A stretch of DNA of 64,000 nucleotides from Shewanella ulleungensis (GCF_014648315.1 NZ_BMQW01000003.1:186001-250000), one strand, 5' to 3'; numbered from the stretch's first letter, positions 46,015-57,022 are shown. Made by a program: numbers and translations. The notes: a model not told the origin generated them from the letters alone.

Positions 46015-47532
46015 ATGGCAAATACTTCTTCAACACGTTTTTTTCCTTTTATTGGCCACTGGCAAAGAATCACCTTAGGGTTATTTTTACTTGTGTTTGT
46101 GTGCTGGTTTTTTGCAGATACAGAAGTTATTGCATTAGAGCCTTGGGCTGAACTTGGGCGGATGTTTACTGGCTTTATTACACCTGACTTTGGCGCAACC
46201 GAATATTTATTAGATGCAGTATGGCAAACAATCAGCTTTGCATTATTGGGTATTTGTTTGGGATTGCTACTCGGGCTTCCATTAGCGCTCGCATATCAAC
46301 ATCCTTTGATAGCGGCTATTTGCGCTTTTATTCGGGCGATCCATGAGATTTTTTGGGCACTGATTTTTTTACAAGTTTTTGGTTTATCTCCTCTTACCGG
46401 GATTTTAGCTATTGGCCTGCCATATGCAGCCACGTTTGCTCGAGTGTTTGCGGATATTTTACAACAAGCTCCCTCGCAAACGCTGTTTACTTTGCCTAAA
46501 GGTACGGACAAACTCTCTGCACTAATTTATGGCCGCTGGATGCATATGTATCCGCAAATTGTGGCTTATATCCGTTATCGCTTTGAATGTGCGCTTAGAA
46601 GCAGTGCGGTATTAGGCTTTATTGGCATGCCGACGCTAGGGTTTTATTTAGAGTCTGCATTTCGTCAAGGCCATTACCAGCAAGGTGGGGCGCTGTTGAT
46701 ATTGTTTATCGTATTGATAGGGACTATTCGTTTTTGGGCTAAGCCATTGATGTTATGGGTTTACTTGCCCTTAGCAGTGTATTTTTTACCTGAGTTACCC
46801 GTATTTCAACCCCAACTTATTTGGCGCTTTGTCTCCATTGATATTTTACCACCGATGCTCCAAGGGCAAACCCTGACAACCTGGTTCGCTGTCGATACGT
46901 TTATTGCTGTATTTGATTGGGCTTATGAACTAGTGCGCGACCAAGTATGGCCGGGAATTGTGGCCACGTTAGTGCTAGCTTGTTGCGCATTGGGGTTAAC
47001 CCATGTGTTAACTTTAATCATGTTACCGCTCAACACGACATTGATGATGCCAAAGCCGGTGATAATACTAATGCGTGGGATTAATTTAATATTGCGTTCG
47101 TTACCCGAATACTTATTAGCGTTTGTGTTTATGTTATTACTTGGCCCGTCAATGTTGCCAGCAATCATTGCGTTAGCATTGCACAACAGCGGTTTAATGG
47201 TTTTTTTAATGGCTAGACAGTCTGACGACATTATTGTGCCGTTAACCTATCGTCCGCGATTAGATCATTACAGTTATATGGTGTTGCCTGTAATTTATCC
47301 ACACTTTATGGGATTATTGTTTTATCGATTTGAGGTCATAATCCGCGAAACTGCTATTTTAGGCATGTTAGGTGTAATGACATTAGGGTTTTATGTGGAC
47401 AGTAACTTTGCGGAAATTCGCTTTAGTGGTGCGTTACTGTTATTGATGTTCACAGCAGGATTAAATGTGCTGGTTGATTATACTGCTCGCAAACTTCTTC
47501 AAGCTCCGCGGGACAAATTACAAGCGTGTTAA
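46015..47532 (+). CDS. ABC transporter permease, two fused PhnE-like domains
   Basis: A protein of about 505 residues with two tandem binding-protein-dependent permease domains, each with about five to six helices and an EAA-like loop: first ALRSSAVLGFIGMPTLGFYL (about 197-216), second IIRETAILGMLGVMTLGFYV (about 440-459). A single fused chain replaces the usual homodimer. I start it at ATG 46015, 10 bp after the ATPase stop; the in-frame ATG at 45973 lies inside the ATPase gene. Third gene of the operon; no hairpin is seen before the convergent lysE-like gene 24 bp on. Confidence 0.9.
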   Translation: MANTSSTRFFPFIGHWQRITLGLFLLVFVCWFFADTEVIALEPWAELGRMFTGFITPDFGATEYLLDAVWQTISFALLGICLGLLLGLPLALAYQHPLIAAICAFIRAIHEIFWALIFLQVFGLSPLTGILAIGLPYAATFARVFADILQQAPSQTLFTLPKGTDKLSALIYGRWMHMYPQIVAYIRYRFECALRSSAVLGFIGMPTLGFYLESAFRQGHYQQGGALLILFIVLIGTIRFWAKPLMLWVYLPLAVYFLPELPVFQPQLIWRFVSIDILPPMLQGQTLTTWFAVDTFIAVFDWAYELVRDQVWPGIVATLVLACCALGLTHVLTLIMLPLNTTLMMPKPVIILMRGINLILRSLPEYLLAFVFMLLLGPSMLPAIIALALHNSGLMVFLMARQSDDIIVPLTYRPRLDHYSYMVLPVIYPHFMGLLFYRFEVIIRETAILGMLGVMTLGFYVDSNFAEIRFSGALLLLMFTAGLNVLVDYTARKLLQAPRDKLQAC

Positions 47533-47556
47533 TCGATTTAGATTCTATTAAGCTAG

Positions 47557-48231
47557 TCATTGACTCATCATATTGCTGGCAATATTACTTGCTATAGTAA
47601 CGGCGACAGTAATAAATATAATCCCCACTAATAAATCAATAATTGTATTTGCCGCTAATAGTTTTTGTTGAATACGTGGTTTAGATAATACTAATGCTAA
47701 TAACCCAAACCAAATAAAAGACAAACTAAATAATAATATTGCTGCCGCTGTTTTAGTGGCATAACCCACTTGTGGGGTAATGAGAACTGTAAACAAAGTA
47801 ATGAAAAAGATTAATGCTTTGGGGTTGAGTAAATTGGTGTATAAGCCAATTTTAAAGCCTTTAAATGACGACATTTGTGCCACATTGTCAATTGGTGGCG
47901 TCACCACAGTAGTTGGTCGACGTTTTAATTTAAGTGCTTTAAGAGCAGATGCTAGTGCGCCGAATCCCATCCAAGCTAAATAACCACTACCAATAAGCTG
48001 AACCACAATATAAGCCACAGGTGATTGTTGGATCATCACGCTGATCCCCAATAGTGACAATAATGTATGAACCAAAATGGCTGCAGCGATCCCCAAGGCG
48101 CAATAAACGGCGGTTAAGCGTGTTTGTTGTGTGGCCATTTTTACGACGATGGCAAAGTCCGGCCCAGGACTCATTAATGCGACTAAATGAATAACCGCTA
48201 AACTGGCTAATAAGGTGATATCCATATTCAT
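47557..48231 (-). CDS. LysE/RhtB-family amino-acid exporter
   Basis: A 224-residue inner-membrane protein with about six helices. The family signature is at the N-terminus: AVIHLVALMSPGPDFAIVVK (about 12-31), followed by YCALGIAAAILVHTLLSLLG and a C-terminal NLLNPKALIFFITLFTV (about 132-148). Members export threonine, homoserine or other amino acids; the substrate here cannot be assigned. Single gene, convergent with the ABC operon. Confidence 0.92.
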   Translation of the reverse strand: MNMDITLLASLAVIHLVALMSPGPDFAIVVKMATQQTRLTAVYCALGIAAAILVHTLLSLLGISVMIQQSPVAYIVVQLIGSGYLAWMGFGALASALKALKLKRRPTTVVTPPIDNVAQMSSFKGFKIGLYTNLLNPKALIFFITLFTVLITPQVGYATKTAAAILLFSLSFIWFGLLALVLSKPRIQQKLLAANTIIDLLVGIIFITVAVTIASNIASNMMSQ

Positions 48232-48304
48232 TGTGCTCTAGTAATTATTGTGTATTTTAGGATAAGCCAATGATCATGGCACAGTTATACAGAAAAATGA
48301 TAAC

Positions 48305-48331
48305 AAAAAAGCGCTATATTAGCGCTTTTTT
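48305..48331 (-). terminator. Terminator of the dicarboxylate/amino-acid symporter gene
   Basis: A 12-bp perfect stem (arms 48305-48316 and 48320-48331, 3-nt loop) begins 23 bp beyond the leftward stop. On the minus strand the descending arm itself ends in TTTTTT, and the structure is symmetrical enough to act on both strands. Confidence 0.85.
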
Positions 48332-48354
48332 ATATTCGAGCTGACTTAAGTCTG

Positions 48355-49662
48355 TTATTTACTGTTTAACACTTGCTCTTCAAAGCTTTTAGCCGCTTTA
48401 CCCGCTTGTGAGTTGTTAAAGGTTTCTTCGTTAAACTCACCTTCTGACTTAGCGATAATCACAGTCGCAACAGCATCACCGGTTACGTTTACTGCTGTGC
48501 GGATCATGTCTAACATTCTGTCGACACCAATAATTAATGCAATACCTTCAACGGGTAAACCCACTTGGTTAAGCACCATAGCAAGCATAATTAAGCCTAC
48601 ACCAGGAACCCCAGCAGTACCGATGGATGCCAATGTTGCGGTAACAACAACCGTTGCGTAATCCATAATGCTTAATTCAATACCAAACACTTGTGCAATA
48701 AATACCGTCGCAACACCTTGCATAATGGCGGTACCATCCATGTTTAGTGTGGCACCTAATGGTAAGGTAAATGAGGCAATTTTATTGTCTACACCCATTC
48801 TGTGCTCTGCTGTTTCAATGGTGACAGGCAATGTTGCGTTTGAGCTGGCAGTACTGAAGGCAAATAATTGTACGTCACGAATTTTACGTAAGAACATTAG
48901 CGGACTTAAGCCTGAAAACAGCTTTAGTAATGTGGGGTAAACCACTAAGCCTTGGATAAATAATACCGCGACGACTAATAAGAAGTACTTAACAACACTC
49001 TCAAAGGTTTCTAATCCTAGTGTTAAGCTGAGTGTTGCCATTAAGGCAAAGACGCCATAAGGCGCTAACTGCATAATAAGTGTGACCACACGCATGATGA
49101 CTTCATTAAGATCATTGAAGAATGATGCGACACGTGCGCCACGTTCACCAATATGTGAGATCGCAAAACCAAAAATAACAGCAAATAGAATGATCTGTAG
49201 CATGTTGCCTTCACTCATTGCTTGCATAGGGTTTGTGGGTACGATATTAATAAGTACTTCAGACAGGCTTGGTGCGTCTTTTGCTGTGTATTCTAATGCG
49301 TTACCTGCAAGACTTGCGTTACCAGGATGGATAATTACGGCGGCTAAAATAGCGATTGTAAGCGCAATGGCAGTAGTGAATAAGTAGAATGAAATGGTTT
49401 TACCCCCAAGACGGCCTAGCTTAGAGGGGTCGCTTAAGGAGCAAGTTCCACAAACAAGTGAAATAAACACTAGCGGTACGACGAGCATTTTTAAGCTGGA
49501 AATAAAGATAGTGCCAATAACATGTAAGAATCCATTAGTGATGTATTCTTGAATAAATGCACTACCTGGGAAGAAGTTCCTTAATGCGAGGCCAAATAAA
49601 ATGCCGACTCCCATACCAATTAAAATTTTGCTCGTGAGTCCGAGCTTGCTTTGTTTACTCAC
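48355..49662 (-). CDS. Dicarboxylate/amino acid:cation symporter (GltP/DctA family)
   Basis: A 435-residue DAACS-family transporter that imports glutamate, aspartate or C4-dicarboxylates with H+ or Na+. Family motifs: the serine-rich loop FSTASSNATLPVTIETAEHR (about 272-291), the invariant NMDGTAIMQGVATVFIAQ (about 310-327), ATLASIGTAGVPGVGLIMLA (second hairpin, about 339-358) and DRMLDMIRTAVNVTGDAVAT in the last helix. Eight helices and two re-entrant hairpins are predicted. Single gene with its own terminator; substrate not assignable. Confidence 0.94.
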   Translation of the reverse strand: MSKQSKLGLTSKILIGMGVGILFGLALRNFFPGSAFIQEYITNGFLHVIGTIFISSLKMLVVPLVFISLVCGTCSLSDPSKLGRLGGKTISFYLFTTAIALTIAILAAVIIHPGNASLAGNALEYTAKDAPSLSEVLINIVPTNPMQAMSEGNMLQIILFAVIFGFAISHIGERGARVASFFNDLNEVIMRVVTLIMQLAPYGVFALMATLSLTLGLETFESVVKYFLLVVAVLFIQGLVVYPTLLKLFSGLSPLMFLRKIRDVQLFAFSTASSNATLPVTIETAEHRMGVDNKIASFTLPLGATLNMDGTAIMQGVATVFIAQVFGIELSIMDYATVVVTATLASIGTAGVPGVGLIMLAMVLNQVGLPVEGIALIIGVDRMLDMIRTAVNVTGDAVATVIIAKSEGEFNEETFNNSQAGKAAKSFEEQVLNSK

Positions 49663-49887
49663 AGAGTATTCCTTTTCATTATAATATTTTTAGATCTGTA
49701 TTGAATGGTCTAAAGACTAGCAGGAATCGTTCTTTTAGGAAATGGCCATAAAGTGAAAGTTTTCGCTGATAAATAACGAATAAAGCAGTAGAGTTATGGT
49801 AAAGTTACAAGATATTTGCGTATTGTTAATCTATAAGTAACTATAATAATTATTTAGTTTAATCTTAATGTAACAGGGAGCCTGACA

Positions 49888-52338
49888 ATGAGGTCAGCAT
49901 ATAAAGTATGTTTTGCACTTTTATGTTCATTTTTTCTCTTCGCTTGTGGCGGAGGGGGAAGTATTACAGATGATTCAGGAGATAGTGATACAACGACAAC
50001 AATAACCTTAGCTATCGATAATTCTCAAATTTCAGTTGCGGAACCCGCAATCATTACCGCAACGGTAAAGGATTCAACGGGTAAAGCTTTCAGTACGCTC
50101 GTTACCTTTGAACTTAACAATGATACCTACGGTACATTTTCGCCTAGTACTGGTGAAGTTGTTACAAATTCAAACGGCGTTGCAACAATCCAATTAGACA
50201 CTGCTGAAGTCAATACAGGCGCAACAGTTACAGCGACTACAGCCGAAGGCGTTACTGCATCTTTGTATGTCACCATGGCTGGTGATGGTGGTGCCGCTGA
50301 CGGTGGTGCGCAAGTATCATTAGTGTTAACCGATTCGGCTGGTAACAGTATTGATTCTATTAGTACTTTATCGCCTGGTAAATTAACGGCAACAGTAACG
50401 GGCATCTCAAAAACTTCAATTGTTACATTTGCAAGTTCAATTGGTGACTTACCTGTAACGACTGCCGTGACCAATGCATCAGGTAAAGCGACAGTGGATA
50501 TTTATGCCGGCAGTTCCTTAGGTGCTGGAGAAGCAACTGCAACTTTATCAACCAATGAAACCGGTTCGACTATTGTGGTTGTTGGCGCGACAGATGTCGT
50601 TATGGGAAGCGGTACGCCATTTGTTGAAGGTGTAGCGTCTATTAGTACCACCGATTTATCAGCAGGCGGAACAGCAACTATTTCTGTTTCTATTCAAGAT
50701 GATGAGGGAAATGCCTATACTGAACCCGTTGACGTTTATTTTTCTTCAACGTGTGCAAGTAAAAGTCCTGCTCAAGCGGTAATCAGCTCACCTGTTTCTT
50801 CTAGTAATGGTGTTGCAAGTTCGACTTATCGCGCAGAAGGGTGTGTTGGTGTCGATCAAATTAATGTTACTGCTAGTGCTGGTGGTATTAGCTTATCAGC
50901 CGTAGGTACAATTAATGTACTGCAATCTGATGTTGGTAGTATTGTGTTTGTATCTGCCACACCTGAAAATATCAGTATTTTAGGTACTGGTGGTACAGAA
51001 TCATCAATCGTTCAATTTAAAGTATTAGATAAAAATAGTAATCTTGTTGCTAACCAAAATGTGAAATTTTCTTTAAATACCAGTGTGGGTGGCGTTGGTA
51101 TTGATCCTATCGAAGCAACAACGGATAGCGATGGTTTAGTTCAAACAGTTGTTACAACGGGTACAGTGGCGACCTCTTTACGTGTCACTGCAACTGTAGA
51201 TAATAGTGCGGTACCTGTTATTTCTAGTCAATCTAGCCAATTAATTGTGTCGACTGGTATTCCTGATCAAGACAGCTTTTCTGTAGCGGCGACTCTACTG
51301 AATGCTGAAGGTTGGGACGTTGATGGTACTACAGTGACCATTACTGCTCGTATGGCTGACGCTTTTAATAACCCAGTACCAGATGGCACGACTGTGTCAT
51401 TCACCACTGAAGGCGGTTCTATTGAAGATGCCTGCCAAACGGTAGATGGTGCTTGTTCTGTTCTGTGGACTAGTCAGTTACCAAGACCTGAAGGCCAAAG
51501 CTTGCTGAATGCCGCTGGACAAATGGTCCGTAATCCTGATGCTACGCTAGGATACGATTCTACTCTTGACATATATGGCAACATTTATGGTCAAAAGTAC
51601 GGTGGACGCGCAACAATTACTGCGACTGCGATTGGCGAAGAGTCTTTCCCTGACCTTAATGGTAATGGCCGATTTGATGCGTCAGAAGCGTCAGAGTTTC
51701 TTACTGGCACAGATGTGACAGGCCAATCGTTTGATTTAAATGATGCGTTTAACGATTATAACGAAGATGGTTTCTTTAACCCTCAGCAAACTGGTGGTCA
51801 GACAGGTGGTTCATTAGAAGAGTTAGTTGATTTCAACTCTAACGAAGTTTTTGACCTCAAAGACGGCAAATACAATGGTGTGTTGTGCTCTGAACCTGTA
51901 CATAGTGCATGTGCTGATGGCATAACAGATTCTAAGTCATTATTTGTCCGTCGTAGCTTAACCTTAGTGATGTCTGGCAGTACAGCGTTTGCTACTGCAC
52001 CAGCCGATATTATCGTTGTTGATAGCACTGGCACTCATTCAGGTGAAAGCAGCATGACTATTGTGGGTAAAGGCTCTGCAACGGCAACGTTTACTATTTC
52101 TGATTTGCATAATCAGCAAATGCCAGCGGGTTCTATTGTACGATTTACAACATCTGCGGGTTCTGTAGTCAGTTCAAGTGAATACACATGGCCGAGCTCG
52201 AGTTATAATGGTGGTCGTCAATTTACCACTACGATCAAAGGTGAAGATGAACCTAACTCGGGAGTATTCCTTGTTGAAGTTGAATCACCTAATGGGTTAG
52301 TCACGCCGGTAGTATCGATTGGGGTTACTATTCTTTAA
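49888..52338 (+). CDS. Large Ig-like-repeat lipoprotein with an EF-hand-like loop
   Basis: An 816-residue surface or periplasmic lipoprotein. The signal sequence ends in a lipobox (FFLFAC, Cys at about residue 20) followed by a GGGGS linker typical of exported Shewanella lipoproteins. The body is a chain of bacterial Ig-like (Big_1/invasin-like) domains rich in Thr/Ser/Val, with recurring motifs such as SNGVATIQLDT, NASGKATVDIYAG and SNGVASSTYRAEG. Near 590-640 lies a calcium-binding-like segment: DLNGNGRFDASE and DYNEDGFFN. Role is probably adhesion or surface display; no enzyme domain is seen. AGGGAG precedes the ATG. Confidence 0.88.
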   Translation: MRSAYKVCFALLCSFFLFACGGGGSITDDSGDSDTTTTITLAIDNSQISVAEPAIITATVKDSTGKAFSTLVTFELNNDTYGTFSPSTGEVVTNSNGVATIQLDTAEVNTGATVTATTAEGVTASLYVTMAGDGGAADGGAQVSLVLTDSAGNSIDSISTLSPGKLTATVTGISKTSIVTFASSIGDLPVTTAVTNASGKATVDIYAGSSLGAGEATATLSTNETGSTIVVVGATDVVMGSGTPFVEGVASISTTDLSAGGTATISVSIQDDEGNAYTEPVDVYFSSTCASKSPAQAVISSPVSSSNGVASSTYRAEGCVGVDQINVTASAGGISLSAVGTINVLQSDVGSIVFVSATPENISILGTGGTESSIVQFKVLDKNSNLVANQNVKFSLNTSVGGVGIDPIEATTDSDGLVQTVVTTGTVATSLRVTATVDNSAVPVISSQSSQLIVSTGIPDQDSFSVAATLLNAEGWDVDGTTVTITARMADAFNNPVPDGTTVSFTTEGGSIEDACQTVDGACSVLWTSQLPRPEGQSLLNAAGQMVRNPDATLGYDSTLDIYGNIYGQKYGGRATITATAIGEESFPDLNGNGRFDASEASEFLTGTDVTGQSFDLNDAFNDYNEDGFFNPQQTGGQTGGSLEELVDFNSNEVFDLKDGKYNGVLCSEPVHSACADGITDSKSLFVRRSLTLVMSGSTAFATAPADIIVVDSTGTHSGESSMTIVGKGSATATFTISDLHNQQMPAGSIVRFTTSAGSVVSSSEYTWPSSSYNGGRQFTTTIKGEDEPNSGVFLVEVESPNGLVTPVVSIGVTIL

Positions 52339-52368
52339 TCGTTAATCAATGTGTGAAGTTGTTTATAG

Positions 52369-52396
52369 AAGGGCGCATTTAGCGCCCTTTTTGTTT
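52369..52396 (+). terminator. Terminator of the Ig-like lipoprotein gene
   Basis: Stem AAGGGCGC/GCGCCCTT (52369-52376 and 52382-52389, 5-nt loop) followed by TTTTTGTTT. Confidence 0.83.
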
Positions 52397-52445
52397 CATA
52401 GATAAGTCTCCAATGTGTCAACTTATCTCAGGACGGGACACACAT

Positions 52446-52480
52446 AAAAAAAGCCAGCGACGAAAGTGGCTGGCTTTTTT
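52446..52480 (-). terminator. Terminator of astB
   Basis: A 12-bp stem (arms 52447-52458 and 52469-52480, 10-nt loop) begins 15 bp past the leftward astB stop, ends in T6 on the minus strand and also T6 on the plus strand, so it can act both ways. Confidence 0.83.
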
Positions 52481-52494
52481 CTTTCGATATTATT

Positions 52495-53829
52495 TTAACG
52501 TTGGAATTGATACACACTGCCCAGCTTTAAAATTTGCGTTAGCTCATCTAATGCGGTGCGTGACTCGATAATCAATTGCGGATCAGCAAGATCGCTTACC
52601 GTAAGTTGATCACGGTAATGTTTTTCTACCCAGGTATTTAAACGAGTAAACAAGGCGTCATTCATTATCGTGTTTGGGTTTACCGCTGCGACTTCTTGCT
52701 CGTTCATTGCTACGCGTAAGCGTAAACATGCTGGTCCACCACCATTTTGCATGCTCTGTTTTACATCGTAATAACGTACTTGCTTAATTGGAGTGCCTAG
52801 CGTGACTAGTTCATTTAGGTAAGCAAATACCGCAGGGTTTTCTTGGCAATTAGTGGGCGCAATAATCGCCATTTCGCCAGAAGGTAAAGTAATAATCTGT
52901 GTATTAAACAAGTAACTACGAACCGCATCATCGATTGATACCTGACTAGTTGCTACTTTCACAAAATGCATCTCAGTGTTCATTTTACGACGAATTTCAT
53001 CGAACTTGGCTTCGGTGTTTAAAAAAGCCTGTTCATGATAAAACAACACGTTTTGGTTACCGACGGAAATCACGTCATTGTGGAATACACCTTGATCGAT
53101 AACATCAGGGTTTTGCTGCATAAATACACAACTTTCATCTTCGAGTTGATGTAATCTTGCGACCGCTTGTGATGCTTCTAATGTCTGGCGTGCTGGATAT
53201 TTTGTTGGTTTTACTGCACTTGGATTAGTCGCTTCTTGCCCATAAACAAATAACTCAACACCAGCGTGTCCATATTCGCTACATAAACGCGTATGATTTG
53301 CTGCGCCTTCGTCACCAAAGCTTGTATGTTCAGGGAGGTGTTGATGATGTTTAAAGTAGCGATCGTTATTAAATGTGGCTTGCAGAATATTGCCTGTGGT
53401 AATGGGTTCAATACTGCGGTGTAATTTATCGACTAAATTGGCCGGAGTGAAGTGCACTTTACCGTCTCGGGTGTCGGCACTGGGTGAAACGGTTGCTGCG
53501 TTTGCTGTCCACATACTCGACGCGCTGCAACAAGCATTAAGCAGTGCAGGAGCCTGCTGAGCCGCTTTTTGTAATACTTCAGCATCTGACCCAGAAAAAC
53601 CAATTCGACGTAATGTGTATAGATCTGGGCGCTCCTGTGGGGCCAATACGCCTTGTACCATACCTAAATCCGCTAATGCTTTGGCTTTCTGTAAACCTTG
53701 TTTGGCTGCTGCCTTTGGGTTTGAGGTGAGTGCCGCATTACTTAATGAGGCGACATTACCAAACGATAATCCAGCATAGTTATGGGTTGGTCCAACCAAG
53801 CCATCAAAGTTTGCTTCAAAATGCTTCAT
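52495..53829 (-). CDS. astB: N-succinylarginine dihydrolase
   Basis: A 444-residue cytoplasmic enzyme, second step of the arginine succinyltransferase (AST) pathway: it hydrolyses N2-succinylarginine to N2-succinylornithine, CO2 and ammonia. It has the pentein fold, with N-terminal [20 protein letters not shown], catalytic His in [15 protein letters not shown] and catalytic Cys in [14 protein letters not shown]. Length matches E. coli AstB (447). It stands alone here; the other ast genes are not in the window, as is common in Shewanella. An ArgR-like sequence lies close upstream. Confidence 0.97.
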   Translation of the reverse strand: MKHFEANFDGLVGPTHNYAGLSFGNVASLSNAALTSNPKAAAKQGLQKAKALADLGMVQGVLAPQERPDLYTLRRIGFSGSDAEVLQKAAQQAPALLNACCSASSMWTANAATVSPSADTRDGKVHFTPANLVDKLHRSIEPITTGNILQATFNNDRYFKHHQHLPEHTSFGDEGAANHTRLCSEYGHAGVELFVYGQEATNPSAVKPTKYPARQTLEASQAVARLHQLEDESCVFMQQNPDVIDQGVFHNDVISVGNQNVLFYHEQAFLNTEAKFDEIRRKMNTEMHFVKVATSQVSIDDAVRSYLFNTQIITLPSGEMAIIAPTNCQENPAVFAYLNELVTLGTPIKQVRYYDVKQSMQNGGGPACLRLRVAMNEQEVAAVNPNTIMNDALFTRLNTWVEKHYRDQLTVSDLADPQLIIESRTALDELTQILKLGSVYQFQR

Positions 53830-54164
53830 TCGTGATCCCTTGAGAATTTTTGTGAATAATTATTATTGTAGTTACACTTTTTTGTGTTACTTATAAAAAA
53901 GGAAACGTGATTGCTCATGTCAGTTAACGCTAAATTAATGCCAGTATACTGAAGCTATTAGGGTTAACAAGGCGTGTTAATTTTGCACAAACACGCATAA
54001 ATGACTAAAAATGCACTGAAGATGCTCGCAAGTATCATTAAGTGAAAAATTACGTTTAAAAAACGCATATTATTTTTTCTATTTTTTACTATTGTTTAAA
54101 AAATGACTTAATAACCTATATAAAAGAGGGATTAACTTGAAACTATTGTCTCAACCCTCTATAT
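53830..54164. other. Intergenic region between astB and topA
   Basis: A 335-bp AT-rich divergent promoter region. An ArgR-box-like sequence is at about 53851-53868. No RNA gene or long hairpin is seen. It should hold the topA promoters on the right. Confidence 0.5.
53851..53868. promoter_or_regulatory. Possible ArgR box upstream of astB
   Basis: TGTGAATAATTATTATTG matches the left half of the ArgR consensus (TNTGAATWWWWATTCANW) well and the right half poorly. It lies about 22 bp before the astB start. Arginine control of the AST pathway makes it plausible, not proven. Confidence 0.35.
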
Positions 54165-54212
54165 ATGGAATCAATTTTCTATATTTTGAGACTTTTTGGC
54201 GCAAATAAAACT

Positions 54213-56852
54213 ATGGGTAAATCGCTAGTTATTGTCGAATCGCCGGCCAAAGCCAAGACAATTAATAAATATCTTGGTAAAGATTTCATCGTGAAGTCGA
54301 GTGTAGGTCATATCCGTGACTTACCGACTTCGTCTACTTCTGACGGTACAACTGCAACTAAAACCGCAGCTGAAGTCAGAAAAATGTCACCTGAAGAAAA
54401 AGCTAAATACAAGCTAATCAGAGACAAGCAAGCACTTGTGGCGCGTATGGGCGTCAACCCAGACAAAGACTGGGCAGCCAAGTATCAAATTTTACCTGGC
54501 AAAGAAAAAGTGGTTAAAGAATTAAAAGCGTTAGCTGAAAATGCTGACCACATCTATCTCGCAACGGATTTGGACCGTGAAGGGGAAGCCATTGCCTGGC
54601 ATTTGCAGGAAATTATTGGTGGCGACGCTTCGCGGTATCAACGTGTGGTATTTAACGAAATTACCAAAACTGCTATTCAAGATGCTTTTAGCAAACCATC
54701 GGTACTTGATACCAATATGGTTAACGCTCAACAAGCACGCCGTTTTTTAGACCGTGTTGTTGGCTTTATGGTGTCACCTTTATTATGGAAAAAGGTTGCC
54801 CGTGGCTTATCTGCAGGCCGTGTTCAGTCGGTAGCCGTGCGTTTAGTTGTTGAGCGTGAAAGTGAAATTAAGGCGTTTGTTCCTGAAGAGTTTTGGGATA
54901 TTCATGCTGATTTAAATACCACTAAAGCGCAAAGTTTAAAAATGCAGGTGATGAAATATCAATCTGCTGCATTTGAGCCAATTAATGAAGCACAAGCCCA
55001 AGTTGCAGTCGATGCATTGCGTAATGAAACATTTGTTGTTTCTGCTCGTGAAGACAAAGCAACGTCAAGCAAGCCTTCGGCACCATTTATTACCTCTACA
55101 TTGCAACAAGCGGCCAGTACTCGTCTCAGCTTTGGTGTTAAAAAGACGATGATGATGGCGCAACGTTTGTATGAAGCGGGCCATATTACTTATATGCGTA
55201 CCGACTCAACAAACCTAAGCCAAGAAGCTGTTGAAAATGTGCGTGAAATGATTGGTTCTGAGTTTGGCGCGAAGTATTTGCCTGCCGATCCTATTCGTTA
55301 TGGCAGTAAAGAAGGCGCACAAGAGGCTCACGAAGCGATTAGACCGTCAAACGTTGCCGTGCAGTCTGCTTCACTAACCGATATGGAACGTGATGCTCAG
55401 CGTTTATATGAGCTCATTTGGCGTCAATTTGTATCTTGCCAAATGACACCTGCTCAATATGATGCGACTCGTTTAACCGTGACAGCGGGTGATTATGAAT
55501 TAAAAGCCAGTGGCCGCACGTTACGTTTTGATGGTTGGACTCGCGTACAACCACCAATGGGTAAGAAAAACGAAGAAGACAGCACCTTGCCTGTGGTTGA
55601 AAAGGGTGACAAGCTCACACTTGAACAAATATTGCCAAAACAACACTTTACTAAGCCGCCAGCGCGTTACAGCGAAGCATCATTAGTCAAAGAGTTGGAG
55701 AAACGTGGTATCGGACGTCCATCAACTTACGCCACAATTATTTCAACCATCCAAGACCGTGGTTACGTAAAAGTGGATAACCGCCGTTTCTTCGCTGAAA
55801 AAATGGGCGAGATTGTCAGTGAACGTTTGGTCGATAGTTTTAAAGACTTAATGAGCTACGATTTTACCGCCAGCATGGAGCAAACATTAGATGATGTCGC
55901 TCAAGGCAAGCTGGATTGGAAAAAAGTACTTGACGGTTTCTACGGTGATTTCACTAAACAACTGTTGATGGCTGAATTAGATCCAACAGAAGGCGGTATG
56001 CGCCCAAATGAGATGGTACTAACAGAAGACATTAAGTGTCCTACCTGTGGTCGTCCAATGGGTATCCGTACTGGTTCTACTGGAGTATTCTTAGGCTGTT
56101 CTGGTTATGCACTACCACCAAAAGAGCGTTGTAAAACTACGCTTAACTTAACCCCTGGTGAAGAAGCTGTTAGCGATAATGAAGATGGTGAAACGGAAGC
56201 ATTACGCGCGAAACATCGTTGTGGCAAGTGTGGCACGGCAATGGACAGTTACCTCATTGACGAGTCTCGTAAGTTACATGTATGTGGTAATAACCCATCA
56301 TGTGATGGCTATGAAGTTGAAGCGGGCCAGTTTAAAATTAAAGGCTATGAAGGCCCATTGATTGAGTGCGATCGTTGTGGCAATGACATGGAACTTAAAA
56401 ACGGTCGTTTTGGTAAATATTTTGGTTGTACCAACAGTGAGTGTAAAAATACTCGTAAGTTGTTACGTAGTGGTGAAGCTGCGCCACCAAAAGAAGATCC
56501 TATTTTCTTGCCAGATTTAAAATGTACCAAGTCTGATGCCCATTTTGTGTTACGAGATGGCGCTGCAGGTATATTTTTAGCCGCGAGTACTTTTCCTAAA
56601 TCACGCGAAACTCGAGCGCCTTTAGTGGAAGAGCTGGTTACTTACCGTGAACTATTATGGCCTAAGTACGCCTATCTTGCTGATGCACCTGTTGAAGATG
56701 ACGACGGCAATAAAGCCGCTGTTAAATTTAGCCGTAAAACTAAAGAGCAATACGTTGCTACCGAAGTTGATGGTAAAGCGACAGGCTGGTCTGCGAAATT
56801 TGTTAATGGTAAGTGGATTAGCGAATCGACTAAGAAAAAAACCAAGAAGTAA
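54213..56852 (+). CDS. topA: DNA topoisomerase I
   Basis: An 879-residue type IA topoisomerase that relaxes negative supercoils. The Toprim domain opens [19 protein letters not shown] and has [17 protein letters not shown]; the active-site tyrosine is in [15 protein letters not shown], with RPSNV after. C-terminal zinc ribbons carry cysteine sets [21 protein letters not shown] ... [10 protein letters not shown] and [20 protein letters not shown], then a lysine-rich tail. The family start MGKSLVIVE is at 54213; an in-frame ATG at 54165 would add 16 residues. It is divergent from astB and ends with a clear terminator. Confidence 0.96.
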   Translation: MGKSLVIVESPAKAKTINKYLGKDFIVKSSVGHIRDLPTSSTSDGTTATKTAAEVRKMSPEEKAKYKLIRDKQALVARMGVNPDKDWAAKYQILPGKEKVVKELKALAENADHIYLATDLDREGEAIAWHLQEIIGGDASRYQRVVFNEITKTAIQDAFSKPSVLDTNMVNAQQARRFLDRVVGFMVSPLLWKKVARGLSAGRVQSVAVRLVVERESEIKAFVPEEFWDIHADLNTTKAQSLKMQVMKYQSAAFEPINEAQAQVAVDALRNETFVVSAREDKATSSKPSAPFITSTLQQAASTRLSFGVKKTMMMAQRLYEAGHITYMRTDSTNLSQEAVENVREMIGSEFGAKYLPADPIRYGSKEGAQEAHEAIRPSNVAVQSASLTDMERDAQRLYELIWRQFVSCQMTPAQYDATRLTVTAGDYELKASGRTLRFDGWTRVQPPMGKKNEEDSTLPVVEKGDKLTLEQILPKQHFTKPPARYSEASLVKELEKRGIGRPSTYATIISTIQDRGYVKVDNRRFFAEKMGEIVSERLVDSFKDLMSYDFTASMEQTLDDVAQGKLDWKKVLDGFYGDFTKQLLMAELDPTEGGMRPNEMVLTEDIKCPTCGRPMGIRTGSTGVFLGCSGYALPPKERCKTTLNLTPGEEAVSDNEDGETEALRAKHRCGKCGTAMDSYLIDESRKLHVCGNNPSCDGYEVEAGQFKIKGYEGPLIECDRCGNDMELKNGRFGKYFGCTNSECKNTRKLLRSGEAAPPKEDPIFLPDLKCTKSDAHFVLRDGAAGIFLAASTFPKSRETRAPLVEELVTYRELLWPKYAYLADAPVEDDDGNKAAVKFSRKTKEQYVATEVDGKATGWSAKFVNGKWISESTKKKTKK

Positions 56853-56871
56853 GCAGTACTTCAATCATATT

Positions 56872-56899
56872 AGCGTTACCCTCGGGTAGCGCTTTTTTA
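56872..56899 (+). terminator. Terminator of topA
   Basis: A stem of about 10 bp (arms 56872-56881 and 56884-56893) with a very short loop is followed by TTTTTAT, 20 bp after the topA stop. Confidence 0.75.
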
Positions 56900-57022
56900 T
56901 GGTCGCTATTTACTGTATTACAATAATGGTATTACATTTTTGATGACGACGGTTGCAGTTTTATATGCACTATTTTTGGAACGCCACCTAAATAGATCTT
57001 GAATCGATAAAAATGGGCATGA

